A stretch of DNA of 57,187 nt from Lachnospiraceae bacterium (GTDB lineage Bacteria; Bacillota; Clostridia; Lachnospirales; Lachnospiraceae). Position numbers and translations under genes: made by a program. The notes under the pieces were generated by a model. That model made no database searches, had not been told where the DNA came from, and was given only the letters and a program-made list of their open reading frames with translations. Where the stretch lies: the NCBI GenBank assembly GCA_022796475.1, contig JAAWIS010000012.1:1-57187 (forward strand), given 5' to 3'. How positions within the stretch are numbered: the first letter of the stretch is position 1; each line of letters begins with the position of its first letter. Positions 31,866-40,049 of the stretch are shown in pieces.

Positions 31866-32882
31866 ATGGCAGGAATGATTCACTTTATATTGTTCTGGGG
31901 GTTCAGTTATCTTGGATATCAGGCAGGCAGGCGTCTTAAAGTGCCTGCTCCTGCTATTCTTGGCCCGATTATTTGTTTTATGCTCCTGGCGCTATTGGGG
32001 ATCAAGCTGTCTGTTCCATCCTGGCAAAAGCCTGTATTGTCAGTAGTCACAGGGATTCTTTTAGGAATCCGCACTAACCACAGTTTAAAAGGCGTATATT
32101 GGCAGATTATTGTGTATGGAGTTTGGCTTGTGGCATTGACTCTGGCTGGTGTTTTTGTTTTGACCAAGGCGGGAATCGATAAGGAAACCGCTTTTTTTGC
32201 GGCTACGCCAGGCGGTATGGCAGAGATTACCTTAATGTCTTTGAATTATCATTCCGATCCTTTTGTAACGGTACTGCTTCAGTCTTCCAGAATGTTAATT
32301 TCCATGGCAGTATTTTCTTTCTTGGCGTCCAAATATCAAAAACCAGTTAATGAGGCTAACGTCCAGAAACAGCCGGAAAACGCCGGAAAAACAATTTCGA
32401 TCCCTATGTGGGGAATCCTGTGTATCCTTTCCCTGATTGCGGCAGTTGCTTTGAAACAGATTCATGTGCCGGTTCCCTATCTATTAGGGCCCATGGCGGT
32501 GATTGGTGCAGCGGTCCGAATGGGCGGATTTTCCAGCAGGATAGACAAGCGTATCCAGAACCTGGTACAGCTTGGAATTGGCGGATTAACTGGGGCATCT
32601 ATTACAAGGGAAAGTATGATTGGCCTGCCCCGGTATATCATACCGGTGATTCTTTTAAATGTGCTGGTTATTGGAAGCGGTCTTTTGATGTCGCGGATTT
32701 TTATGAAAATTACAAATTGGGATAAGGCCACATGCATCTTAAGCTGCTGCCCGGCGGGCCTTTCACCTACTATTATGGTAGCTATGGAATATGGGGCCAA
32801 TGCCAATATTGTTACCATATTTCAGGTTTTGCGTATGGTAACAGTGCTGATTGCCACTCCATTTTTAGTTGAATGGATATAA
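31866..32882 (+). CDS. AbrB-family integral membrane protein (PF05145 type), putative transporter
   Basis: A 338-residue polytopic protein made of two similar halves of about five helices each: GYQAGRRLKVPAPAILGPI in the first and LKQIHVPVPYLLGPMAVIGA in the second, plus ATPGGMAEITLMSL and CPAGLSPTIMVAMEYGAN, the paired family signatures. Despite the name it is unrelated to the AbrB DNA-binding protein; the family is suspected to transport or regulate, but its substrate is unknown. It is the last gene of the operon, 3 bp after copy B, and is followed by a terminator. An exporter for a product or second importer would fit. Confidence 0.85.
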   Translation: MAGMIHFILFWGFSYLGYQAGRRLKVPAPAILGPIICFMLLALLGIKLSVPSWQKPVLSVVTGILLGIRTNHSLKGVYWQIIVYGVWLVALTLAGVFVLTKAGIDKETAFFAATPGGMAEITLMSLNYHSDPFVTVLLQSSRMLISMAVFSFLASKYQKPVNEANVQKQPENAGKTISIPMWGILCILSLIAAVALKQIHVPVPYLLGPMAVIGAAVRMGGFSSRIDKRIQNLVQLGIGGLTGASITRESMIGLPRYIIPVILLNVLVIGSGLLMSRIFMKITNWDKATCILSCCPAGLSPTIMVAMEYGANANIVTIFQVLRMVTVLIATPFLVEWI

Positions 32883-32904
32883 TTGAAAATAGGAATCATT
32901 AAAA

Positions 32905-32935
32905 AGTCACCAGAGTTCTTCTGGCGGCTTTTTTT
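32905..32935 (+). terminator. Terminator of the TRAP-aconitase operon
   Basis: AGTCACCAGA and TCTGGCGGCT form a 10-bp stem with one mismatch and a five-base loop, followed by seven Ts. Confidence 0.85.
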
Positions 32936-32970
32936 ATAGGAACTTGCGTCCTATAAAACAAAAACCCTCC
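32933..32970. repeat. Partial copy of the dispersed hairpin element
   Basis: TTTATAGGA-ACTTGCG-TCCTATAAA (arms 32933-32941 and 32949-32957) and the following CAAAAACCCTCC match the first part of the units at 16118-16370 with single-base changes. The copy abuts the stop codon of the minus-strand regulator. Confidence 0.75.
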
Positions 32971-34463
32971 TATAGAAAATTTCCGGCATTTTCCATTTCC
33001 ATCTCGCGGATTTTTCCTTTCAGCACATCCAAGGTTTCTTCACGGCTGGCGGTAGATCCACTGGATACAATGCCAGTGTTGAGATAGTCGCAGAAGGCAT
33101 CTACGATACTCTTTTCTGTTACCTCGATGATAGAGGAAATATTGCGCAGCTTCCGGCGGGAGTTTTCAACTACCAGGGTATTATCATTCAGGACGAATAC
33201 GGCAAAGTTGCCGTTGCAGCGGTTAGGGACATCATCATAGATCAGGTGACAACTGAAATGAGGATGGGCTTCGATGATTGCCACATAGCGCTTTAAAAAC
33301 TGAATGATTTCGTCTTTCTCCAAAGGTGTGGTGTAGTCGGAGAAAAAGGTGTAGAGCTGTCCGGTTTCCAGGAACTTTTTCAGTCCGGAGGCGGTGAAGA
33401 AGTCCTTTCGCGCCACATGGGTAGGGGCGTAGAGGATATCCTCCTTCGCCTGGTGGTATTCCTGGAAGGTGGTGCTTAAGCTGATTGTATCTTTGTCATA
33501 GTGCATGGATTGGGAGGAATAGAATTCCATTCCCAGTCCTAAGGAAGCGGATGGATGAGGTTTGAAGACGTATTCCCGGTAAGGATTTTTCCGGCACTGT
33601 TCGGTCAGATTTAACGATTGCTGATCGGAGAGTACAAAAGGAAAGGTATTTTTTTCAATTTCCTTGAAATTCTTCTGGTAGATGGCGGAAACACCCTGAT
33701 CAATGTAGAGGATTCCATTTCCATAGTGAAAAGACATGGTAATGGTGCACCAGGGGGTGATCAGGATATTGGGAAAAATATCCATGGCCCGCTCGTCTAC
33801 TGCGGCCTGATTATTGTAATAATAATTAGCATAATAGCTGCTGTCCGTATAGTAGATGCAGTAATACAAAAGAGGGAGCAGCTGGGAAAAGATCTGCAGG
33901 TTGTAGGAACCGATGTGGCTGGTGGTTTTACTCTGGAACCGAAGGATATGACGGATATTGGTCTTCTGGGTGCAGATCTTTTCCTTCAGGAGCTGGAAGA
34001 GGCTGCCATAGACAAAATCCCGGTCTGGCTGGAGATTAATCCAGATATCCGTGGTTCTGGGATCCATGATGATCCGGTGCAGGGCAGAGTAGATGGTATC
34101 TCTGTCAGTTAAGGGGATGATGGACCGGCCGTCCAGGTCAAAGGCAGAGGGGCTGGTGGCTTCCGCCGGTCTGGTCTGGCTGAAAAGCCTGTCAAGAATC
34201 TTCGCCACAATCTTTCGGTTCTGGTAGACGGTTTCCCCGAGCTTTGTGATTTCATAGGCGTCGCAGAGCTCCTTATATTCGTAGGGAGTCAGATACAGCT
34301 CATTTTGCAGGTGCTGGATAAAGGCGGTATCTTCTGGAAAGCTTTGATCATTCAGATAGCGGTAGAGCAGAGCGCGGTCAATATTCAGGGACTGGGCTAC
34401 CAGGCGCTTGTCCACAGATTTGATAGAAAAAAGTTCTTTTAATTTATTGGAAAATATGCTCAT
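32970..34463 (-). CDS. Large HTH-type regulator of unknown family, 497 aa
   Basis: The first ~65 residues read as a helix-turn-helix domain (DKRLVAQSLNIDRALLYRYLNDQSFP), with the shape of an XRE-like domain. The remaining ~430 residues match no family I recognise. They are rich in aromatic and Tyr-Tyr stretches (LLYYCIYYTDSSYYANYYYNN near 205-225) and end in a charged helix (REETLDVLKGKIREMEMEN). There is no membrane helix. The long C-terminal part probably senses a ligand or mediates multimerisation. The gene is divergent from the aldolase/Tct operon, with a 209-bp shared region carrying three TGTTCA repeats, so it is the likely regulator of that operon. GAGGAG lies ahead of the ATG. Confidence 0.7.
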   Translation of the reverse strand: MSIFSNKLKELFSIKSVDKRLVAQSLNIDRALLYRYLNDQSFPEDTAFIQHLQNELYLTPYEYKELCDAYEITKLGETVYQNRKIVAKILDRLFSQTRPAEATSPSAFDLDGRSIIPLTDRDTIYSALHRIIMDPRTTDIWINLQPDRDFVYGSLFQLLKEKICTQKTNIRHILRFQSKTTSHIGSYNLQIFSQLLPLLYYCIYYTDSSYYANYYYNNQAAVDERAMDIFPNILITPWCTITMSFHYGNGILYIDQGVSAIYQKNFKEIEKNTFPFVLSDQQSLNLTEQCRKNPYREYVFKPHPSASLGLGMEFYSSQSMHYDKDTISLSTTFQEYHQAKEDILYAPTHVARKDFFTASGLKKFLETGQLYTFFSDYTTPLEKDEIIQFLKRYVAIIEAHPHFSCHLIYDDVPNRCNGNFAVFVLNDNTLVVENSRRKLRNISSIIEVTEKSIVDAFCDYLNTGIVSSGSTASREETLDVLKGKIREMEMENAGNFL

Positions 34464-34495
34464 AGGTTTCTCTCCTCACCGAGTAATGTGTTTTC

Positions 34496-34644
34496 TGTTC
34501 ACAGTTTATCATTAATTGGTTCCATTTGCAATCATAAACGAAAATTTTATAAATAGTGTTCAAAATACATTATAAAATATAAAGTAAAAAAATATAAAAA
34601 ATAATTGACAAAATATGATCGGAAATTGTATAATATGTTCACAG
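34496..34644 (+). promoter_or_regulatory. Direct repeats TGTTCAcAg in the divergent region
   Basis: TGTTCACAG at 34496-34504 and 34636-34644, and TGTTCAAAA at 34557-34565. The third copy sits immediately after the -10 box of the aldolase operon. These could be binding sites for the divergently encoded HTH regulator; that link is an inference. Confidence 0.4.
34605..34634 (+). promoter_or_regulatory. Promoter of the aldolase-Tct operon
   Basis: Perfect TTGACA (34605-34610) and perfect TATAAT (34629-34634) with an 18-bp spacer in a very A+T-rich stretch. Confidence 0.82.
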
Positions 34645-34672
34645 ATAAAGATAGGAGGAGGAAAGAATTGGT

Positions 34673-35464
34673 ATGAATCTACAAAAAGATCTGCGTTCCA
34701 GGATACGGGAAGGGGAGGTAATTATCCATGCTATGCTGCGTCTTGCAGAGCCGGCGATTGCAGAAATTATTGCGCTGAGTGGGGTGGATTACATTACTAT
34801 CGATAATGAGCACTTTGCCTTTAGCGATGAGTCCATACAAAATATTATCCGCGCAGCCCGGGTTCATGGTATGCCATGTATGGTACGGCCATCTGGTTTA
34901 AATCCAGGATATATTGCGAAAATAATGGATATGGGAGCCATTGGCATTCTGGCGCCCCAGGTGGACAGTTATGAGGAAGCGCTGCAGGTGGTCAAGGCAG
35001 TGAAGTATGCACCGGAAGGGAAGAGAGGATTTTGCCCCATTTCCAATGGGGCTTCCTATGGAATCGGTATTGATCCGGTACAGTATGCAAAGGACCGGAA
35101 CCGGGAAACAATCGTGGGTCTGATGATCGAGTCTAAGGAAGGCATCGAGGATTTAGATCGGATTCTTACCATCGATGAGGTAGATCTGATTGCTGTGGGG
35201 CCGTCGGATGTGTCAAACTCCTATGGCTACCCAGGACAGATTGATCATCCGGTGGTGAAGGAGGCCATATCTCAGGCCAGGAAAAAGGTGCTGGCTTCCG
35301 GGAAGTCCCTTTGCGGCATAGCGGGAACTCCGGAGAAAGCTGCCAGGGAATATCAGGAAGGCAGCCGGGGATTACTGATTGGATCGGATGTACAGATTCT
35401 GACCGGAGGGTTCCGGCAGATAGTAGCAGAGGCCCGGAAGGCAGCAGGAAGGGATCCGCAGTAG
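34673..35464 (+). CDS. HpcH/HpaI-family class II aldolase (4-hydroxy-2-oxo acid type)
   Basis: A 263-residue metal-dependent aldolase. VDYITIDNEHFAF (about 37-49) holds the acidic/His pair that positions the enolate. IESKEGIEDLD (about 153-163) gives the metal-binding Glu, and AVGPSDVSNSYG (about 179-190) the metal-binding Asp. It ends with GSRGLLIGSDVQIL, as in the family. Such enzymes split or form 4-hydroxy-2-oxo acids, giving pyruvate and an aldehyde, and are promiscuous for the aldehyde. With a tricarboxylate-type importer and a 2-hydroxyacid dehydrogenase in the same operon, a hydroxylated or keto carboxylic acid is the likely substrate. AGGAGGAGG lies 12 bases upstream. Confidence 0.85.
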   Translation: MNLQKDLRSRIREGEVIIHAMLRLAEPAIAEIIALSGVDYITIDNEHFAFSDESIQNIIRAARVHGMPCMVRPSGLNPGYIAKIMDMGAIGILAPQVDSYEEALQVVKAVKYAPEGKRGFCPISNGASYGIGIDPVQYAKDRNRETIVGLMIESKEGIEDLDRILTIDEVDLIAVGPSDVSNSYGYPGQIDHPVVKEAISQARKKVLASGKSLCGIAGTPEKAAREYQEGSRGLLIGSDVQILTGGFRQIVAEARKAAGRDPQ

Positions 35465-35480
35465 TGTTGTTGATAGTATA

Positions 35481-35645
35481 CTAGTGTTCTGACACATTTA
35501 CCTTCAGCTAAATGACGCAGAATGAATGTTCCGTCTGCAAGGCGGCGGAGGGAGGCGATGCGGTGGCATCGCTGACTGACAACAACGCAGCAGATGGAAA
35601 TTCAGGCAAGTCATTTGGCGAAATGGAAACGTGTCGGAACACTAG
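35481..35645. repeat. 165-bp foldback element with 15-bp terminal inverted repeats
   Basis: CTAGTGTTCTGACAC (35481-35495) and GTGTCGGAACACTAG (35631-35645) pair with one mismatch. Inside, TAAATGAC/GTCATTTG and GCGATGCGGTGGCATCGC form further stems. It is non-coding and MITE-like, and different in sequence from the 20264-20407 element. It separates the aldolase gene from tctC; the rest of the 306-bp gap (35646-35770) shows nothing clear. Confidence 0.65.
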
Positions 35646-35770
35646 TGTTCTGCACCGAATCAGAACAGGATATCCCAGATGAAGAACAGCCAGAAACCAA
35701 AACAGAGTGGCCCGGAGGATAGCAGGTGCAGGCACTGGAAAGATTTCGTTTTAGAAGGGAGAAAAGAAGA

Positions 35771-36862
35771 ATGAGAAAGAGAATGAGATTTGCAGCAGCA
35801 GGGCTGGCAGCAATGATGCTGTTAGCAGGATGTGGCGGACAGGGAAATAAGGCTCAGAGTCCGTCCAGCCAGCCGGCAGCTTCTTTGGAGGCCGGGAAAG
35901 AGGAAGAAACAGACAAGACGGAGCAGGCAGAAAAAGAAGATGCAGGAACACAGACTGCCAATACATCCGGTTATCCGGAAAAGCCGATTCAGATGCTGAT
36001 TCCAGCGAAGCCAGGCGGAGATATTGATATGAATGCCAGGCTGCTTTCCAAGGATTTGGAGGCCTACATCGGCCAGACCGTGGTTCCGGTTACCATGGAC
36101 GGCGGACGGGGAAATGAAGCACTGCAAACCATTGCCCAGGGAGAAGCGGACGGATATCAGTTTGTATACTTTAATTCCGTTCTGCTTACCAGTGGAGTGG
36201 TAGAGAAAATGAATTATCTTTATACGGATTTTAGGCCAGTGGCTGTGACAAGCGTTTCCCAGGCAAATGTCTGCGTGGTGGCAGGGGATTCCAAGTACAA
36301 TACTCTGGAAGAGCTGATTGCCGATGCAAAGGCAAACCCTGGCACAGTACGTTTCCCGGTAACGTTGGGGGCGAATTCCCATTTCCAGTCTGTGGCTTTT
36401 GAAAAGGAAACTGGCGTAGAGCTGAAAAAACTGGACGCATCTTCCGGCGGGGATAAGGCCATCGGCATTATCAGCGGGCAGATGGATACCTACTTTACCA
36501 CCTATTCCCCGGTAAAGGATTATGTGGAATCCGGAAAGATGAAGATCCTGGGAGTGATTGGGGATGAGCGTTCTCCCCTTCTGCCAGATGTACCTACCTT
36601 TAAGGAGTGCGGAGTCGATATGGGCGATGAGTTTAATCAGGCTTACTGCATCTATGTGCATAAGGACACACCGGACGAGATTGTGAAGGTGATGCAGGAT
36701 GCGGTGACTGCGGCTATGGCAGATGAACAGACTATCCAGGATTACGAGAGAGCTTCTTTCATTCCTAAGGTGATGGTAGGAGAAGAACTGGATGCCTATT
36801 TAAAAGAAAATTGGGACTTCTACAGTACCTTCAAAGAAGATGTAATGAGCGATTCATTCTAA
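35771..36862 (+). CDS. tctC: Tripartite tricarboxylate transporter substrate-binding lipoprotein (TctC/Bug family)
   Basis: A 363-residue extracellular binding protein. The lipobox is LAGC (Cys21), followed by a long Glu/Lys/Ala linker (about 25-75). The Bug fold then begins with YPEKPIQMLIPAKPGGDIDMNAR, the family's carboxylate-binding loop, and includes GLNAxx-like GANSHFQSVAFEKETG and LPDVPTFKECGVDM. Bug proteins bind citrate, tartrate, terephthalate or aromatic and amino acids for the TctAB channel. The ATG at 35771 gives a clean signal peptide and follows GGGAG; the frame also runs upstream to 35726. Confidence 0.9.
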   Translation: MRKRMRFAAAGLAAMMLLAGCGGQGNKAQSPSSQPAASLEAGKEEETDKTEQAEKEDAGTQTANTSGYPEKPIQMLIPAKPGGDIDMNARLLSKDLEAYIGQTVVPVTMDGGRGNEALQTIAQGEADGYQFVYFNSVLLTSGVVEKMNYLYTDFRPVAVTSVSQANVCVVAGDSKYNTLEELIADAKANPGTVRFPVTLGANSHFQSVAFEKETGVELKKLDASSGGDKAIGIISGQMDTYFTTYSPVKDYVESGKMKILGVIGDERSPLLPDVPTFKECGVDMGDEFNQAYCIYVHKDTPDEIVKVMQDAVTAAMADEQTIQDYERASFIPKVMVGEELDAYLKENWDFYSTFKEDVMSDSF

Positions 36863-36875
36863 AAAGGAGAAATCT

Positions 36876-37403
36876 ATGAAACATTCAGGAATAATTGCGG
36901 CAGGGCTTATCTGCTTGTTTGGAGCCTATCTTCTGGCTTCCTCCTTTTCCCTTTTCTCAGAGGCAGGCGCTGCCCTGGGACCGGCATTTATGCCAAGAAT
37001 GCTTGGCATTATCCTGCTGGTGCTGGGGGCAGCCAACCTTGTGGAAGAGATAGGACAGGAGAGAGGCAGGAGAAGAGGGGAAGCCGCGGCTGCTGACCAG
37101 CCGGCTGCAGAAGGGGATATTGCGGAAATGTCTGCCGGTCCGTTAAAGGGACGGGAATGGATTGCCGCTCATGTGGATGTGCTGAGCATTCCTCTGCTGC
37201 TGGCCTATGCTTACAGCATGAAGCCAGTGGGATTTTTGCTTTCCTCCATGGTTTATCTGTTTTTACACATGCTGCTTCTGACGGTGAATAAGAAGAGGAA
37301 TTATCTGCTGCTGGCAGTGCTGGCAATTACCGTGCCCTGCATCATTTATTTCTGCTTTGTGAAGCTGTTTTATCTGATGCTGCCGGTTGGTATTTTGGGA
37401 TAG
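36876..37403 (+). CDS. tctB: Tripartite tricarboxylate transporter small membrane subunit (TctB)
   Basis: A 175-residue protein with four predicted membrane helices: one near the N-terminus (IIAAGLICLFGAYLLASS), one at about 40-55, and two in the C-terminal third (LLLTVNKKRNYLLLAVLAIT..IIYFCFVKLFYLMLPVG). The LGPAFMPRMLGIILLVLG segment is a typical TctB feature. A charged loop (about 60-95) is cytoplasmic or external. It pairs with TctA encoded 11 bp downstream. Identification rests on topology and gene order more than on sequence motifs, as TctB is poorly conserved. Confidence 0.85.
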   Translation: MKHSGIIAAGLICLFGAYLLASSFSLFSEAGAALGPAFMPRMLGIILLVLGAANLVEEIGQERGRRRGEAAAADQPAAEGDIAEMSAGPLKGREWIAAHVDVLSIPLLLAYAYSMKPVGFLLSSMVYLFLHMLLLTVNKKRNYLLLAVLAITVPCIIYFCFVKLFYLMLPVGILG

Positions 37404-37414
37404 GGGGGATGGAT

Positions 37415-38917
37415 ATGTTCGAGATGATAGGAGCCGGATTTGCATCCGTATTTGGGCTTCAGACGTTGCTGCTGATCGCAGCGGGGGTGGTGCTGGGCAT
37501 TGTGTTTGGGTCGATTCCCGGCCTGAACACGGCCATGGCGGTGGCGCTGTGCCTTCCCATCACCTATACCCTCAGTGCGGTGGATGGTATTGCCATGATT
37601 ATGGGCCTGTTTATCGGCGGAGCCTCAGGAGGGCTGATTTCCGCCATTCTGCTGAATATTCCTGGGACAGCGGCTTCCATTGCCACTACTTTTGACGGCC
37701 ATCCCATGATGCGCAAAGGGCAGGCCGGAAAGGCGCTGGGAATTGGCATCGTGTTCTCCTTTATCGGAGGTTTCTTAAGTATGCTGGCGCTGATTTTCGT
37801 GGCACCGGTGCTGTCCGATCTGGCCATTAAGTTCACTCCGGTAGAGTATTTTGCGGTGGCCTTCTTTTCTCTGACCCTGATGGCAACCTTGTCAGGCAAG
37901 TCCATGGTGAAGGGTCTGATCAGCGGTTTTATGGGAATGGCTATCGCCATGGTGGGGATGTCGCCTATTGATTTAACAGAACGGTACACCTTTGGAAGGA
38001 TCGAACTGATGTCCGGCTTCAGCATGATTGCTGTGCTCACTGGCGCCTTTGCCATCTCCGAGGTATTAAAAAGCGCTAAGGAGAGTATGGGATCCGGCAT
38101 TCAGAAGGAGCAGATCAGCGGATTTACCATTAAGGGCTTCGGCTTTTCCCTGAAGGAATTTGTTTCCCAGATAGGAAACTGCATCAAGTCTGCGGTGGTG
38201 GGGATTCTCATTGGAATTCTTCCGGGGATTGGCGCGGGAACAGCAAATATCGTGGCCTACACCACTGTGAAAAATACATCCAAGTATCCGGAGAAATTTG
38301 GAACCGGGATTATCGATGGAGTGGTGGCCTCAGAAACGGCTAACAATGCCAGTGTAGGCGGCGCCCTGATTCCTCTCCTGACCCTGGGGATCCCCGGAGA
38401 TGTGGCCAGCGCCCTTTTAATCGGCGGACTGATGATCCATGGAATTAATCCGGGGCCCATGCTCTTTGTTACCAATGCTCCTTTAGTTTACACCATCTTT
38501 GCGGCACTATTTGTGGCAAATATCTGTATGCTGGTTTTAGAGTATTTCGGTATGCGTCTTTTCGTGAAAGTGCTGGCAGTGAAAAAATATGCCCTTCTTC
38601 CTATTATCGTTATTCTCTGCAGTGTGGGGGCATTTGGTTCCGGCAACCGGGTATTTGACTGTATCTGTCTGATGTTTTTTGGAATCTACGGCTATTTTAT
38701 GTGGTGTTTGCGCTATCCTCTGGGGCCGATGATTATTGGCTTTATTCTGGGGCCCATGGCAGAAACTAACTTAAGGCGGGCAATTATGGCCGTTGACGGG
38801 AATGTGTGGGCATTTTTCCAAAGGCCAATCGCCGTGTTCTTTTTCCTGGCGGCAATCCTTTCCGTAGTCGTTACGATTCTCCAAAATCGAAGAGGAAAGG
38901 ACAGGGAAAAAGAATGA
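37415..38917 (+). CDS. tctA: Tripartite tricarboxylate transporter large membrane subunit (TctA)
   Basis: A 500-residue polytopic permease with about 12 helices. Conserved TctA blocks are visible: GIVFGSIPGLNTAMAVALCL near residue 30-49, GGASGGLISAILLNIPGT, and GILPGIGAGTANIVAYTTVK near 270-290 in the second repeat. VASETANNASVGGALIPLLTLGIPGD follows. It forms the sodium- or proton-driven channel fed by TctC. ATG 37415 lies six bases after a run of six G; ATG 37409 directly abuts that run and is less likely. The stop overlaps the next start (ATGA at 38914-38917). Confidence 0.93.
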   Translation: MFEMIGAGFASVFGLQTLLLIAAGVVLGIVFGSIPGLNTAMAVALCLPITYTLSAVDGIAMIMGLFIGGASGGLISAILLNIPGTAASIATTFDGHPMMRKGQAGKALGIGIVFSFIGGFLSMLALIFVAPVLSDLAIKFTPVEYFAVAFFSLTLMATLSGKSMVKGLISGFMGMAIAMVGMSPIDLTERYTFGRIELMSGFSMIAVLTGAFAISEVLKSAKESMGSGIQKEQISGFTIKGFGFSLKEFVSQIGNCIKSAVVGILIGILPGIGAGTANIVAYTTVKNTSKYPEKFGTGIIDGVVASETANNASVGGALIPLLTLGIPGDVASALLIGGLMIHGINPGPMLFVTNAPLVYTIFAALFVANICMLVLEYFGMRLFVKVLAVKKYALLPIIVILCSVGAFGSGNRVFDCICLMFFGIYGYFMWCLRYPLGPMIIGFILGPMAETNLRRAIMAVDGNVWAFFQRPIAVFFFLAAILSVVVTILQNRRGKDREKE

Positions 38918-39903
38918 AAAATGAATTTGCTACGCCGATGCGTTCAAAAAGTGATCCGGAAAATAAGGTTCAGGGAGAGGAACTGTTTACCAGCGGCGGA
39001 TTTACCTACCGCCTTCGCCTGGACTTTGCCAAATGGCCGGAAGAATTCAAAGGGTATCAAGTCTGCGGCTCCTGCTATGACGGAAGCTATTTTTACGTAA
39101 GTACCCGTTGCCCGAAGTGTCCTATTGCTGTATTTGACCGGGAAGGAAGGTTTATCAAGGCCTTGGGAGCAGACTTGCCCAGGGGAAGAATGCATGGAAT
39201 CTGGAAAGACCGCCGGGGCAGGCTTCTGGTGGCGGACGACGGGTGCCATGTGGTACGGTGCCTGGATAAGGACGGCAGGATTCTGGATACAGTGGGACAG
39301 TTTAACTGTCCTTCAGACACAGGATTTGATTCATCAGTAAAGGGGCACCTGGCCTATCTTACAGTAACCCATCGGGGAGAGCCATTTAACAAGCCCACCA
39401 GGATGGTGGAGGGGGCGGACGGCTGCTACTATGCATCAGATGGGTATGGAAATGCAGCGGTACATAAATTTGACGCCGATTTCCGTCTGCTGAAATCCTG
39501 GGGAAGGCCAGGAACGGGACCGGGAGAGTTTTCCATTGTGCACAGTATCCGGACCGATTCCCGTGGACGTGTGCTGGTGTCCGACCGGGATAATGATCGG
39601 GTTCAGATCTTTGATGGGGAGGGAAACTATCTGGACAGTTTAGAAGGTCTTCTCTATCCCTGTGACCTGGATACAGACGGAACGTATATCTATGTGGCGG
39701 AAAACGATGGGCGCATCTCCATCTTCTCTATGAACCTGGAGCTTTTAGCCCAGTTTGGGCACTCCGGATCCCAGTGGAGGGGGCACTCGATTACAGTAGA
39801 TGAAACAGGAAATATTTATCTGGGAATTCTTCACGGCAATGACAATTTTGTGAAGTTTGAAAAAGTTGCTACCGCAATCCCACTGGCTTTAGACAATGGG
39901 TAG
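38914..39903 (+). CDS. Cytosolic NHL-type beta-propeller protein
   Basis: A 329-residue protein without signal peptide. It has at least five repeated blades with the NHL pattern, for example GIWKDRRGRLLVADDGCHVVRC, SIRTDSRGRVLVSDRDNDRVQ, DTDGTYIYVAENDGRISIF and ITVDETGNIYLGILH. Relatives include the lyase domain of peptidylglycine amidating enzyme and SMP-30-like lactonases, so a lyase or lactonase role is possible, but no catalytic set is clear to me. Two cysteine pairs near residue 52-68 (CGSC and CPKC) are notable. It is translationally coupled to TctA (ATGA overlap), which ties it to the transported acid. Confidence 0.75.
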   Translation: MKNEFATPMRSKSDPENKVQGEELFTSGGFTYRLRLDFAKWPEEFKGYQVCGSCYDGSYFYVSTRCPKCPIAVFDREGRFIKALGADLPRGRMHGIWKDRRGRLLVADDGCHVVRCLDKDGRILDTVGQFNCPSDTGFDSSVKGHLAYLTVTHRGEPFNKPTRMVEGADGCYYASDGYGNAAVHKFDADFRLLKSWGRPGTGPGEFSIVHSIRTDSRGRVLVSDRDNDRVQIFDGEGNYLDSLEGLLYPCDLDTDGTYIYVAENDGRISIFSMNLELLAQFGHSGSQWRGHSITVDETGNIYLGILHGNDNFVKFEKVATAIPLALDNG

Positions 39904-40049
39904 TTCACAAGGTAGTATGATGACAAGATGAACCGATAAGAAGCGGTGAGAAATAGGATTGGAACAGAAGGAAAGCAATTTTCAGACACACTCTAAAATC
40001 AGCAGGAAGCAGTACCAGAATCAGAGCAAGACAGTGGAGGAGGAAGAAG

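Noticed and set aside
33618-34112. 164-codon plus-strand frame inside the HTH regulator
   Set aside because: Antisense to the regulator gene; no start signal and no recognisable domain.
35822-36661. 279-codon minus-strand frame inside tctC
   Set aside because: Antisense to a clear lipoprotein gene, His- and Ile-rich with no motif and no ribosome binding site.
37564-38100. 178-codon minus-strand frame inside tctA
   Set aside because: Antisense shadow of a high-G+C membrane protein gene.
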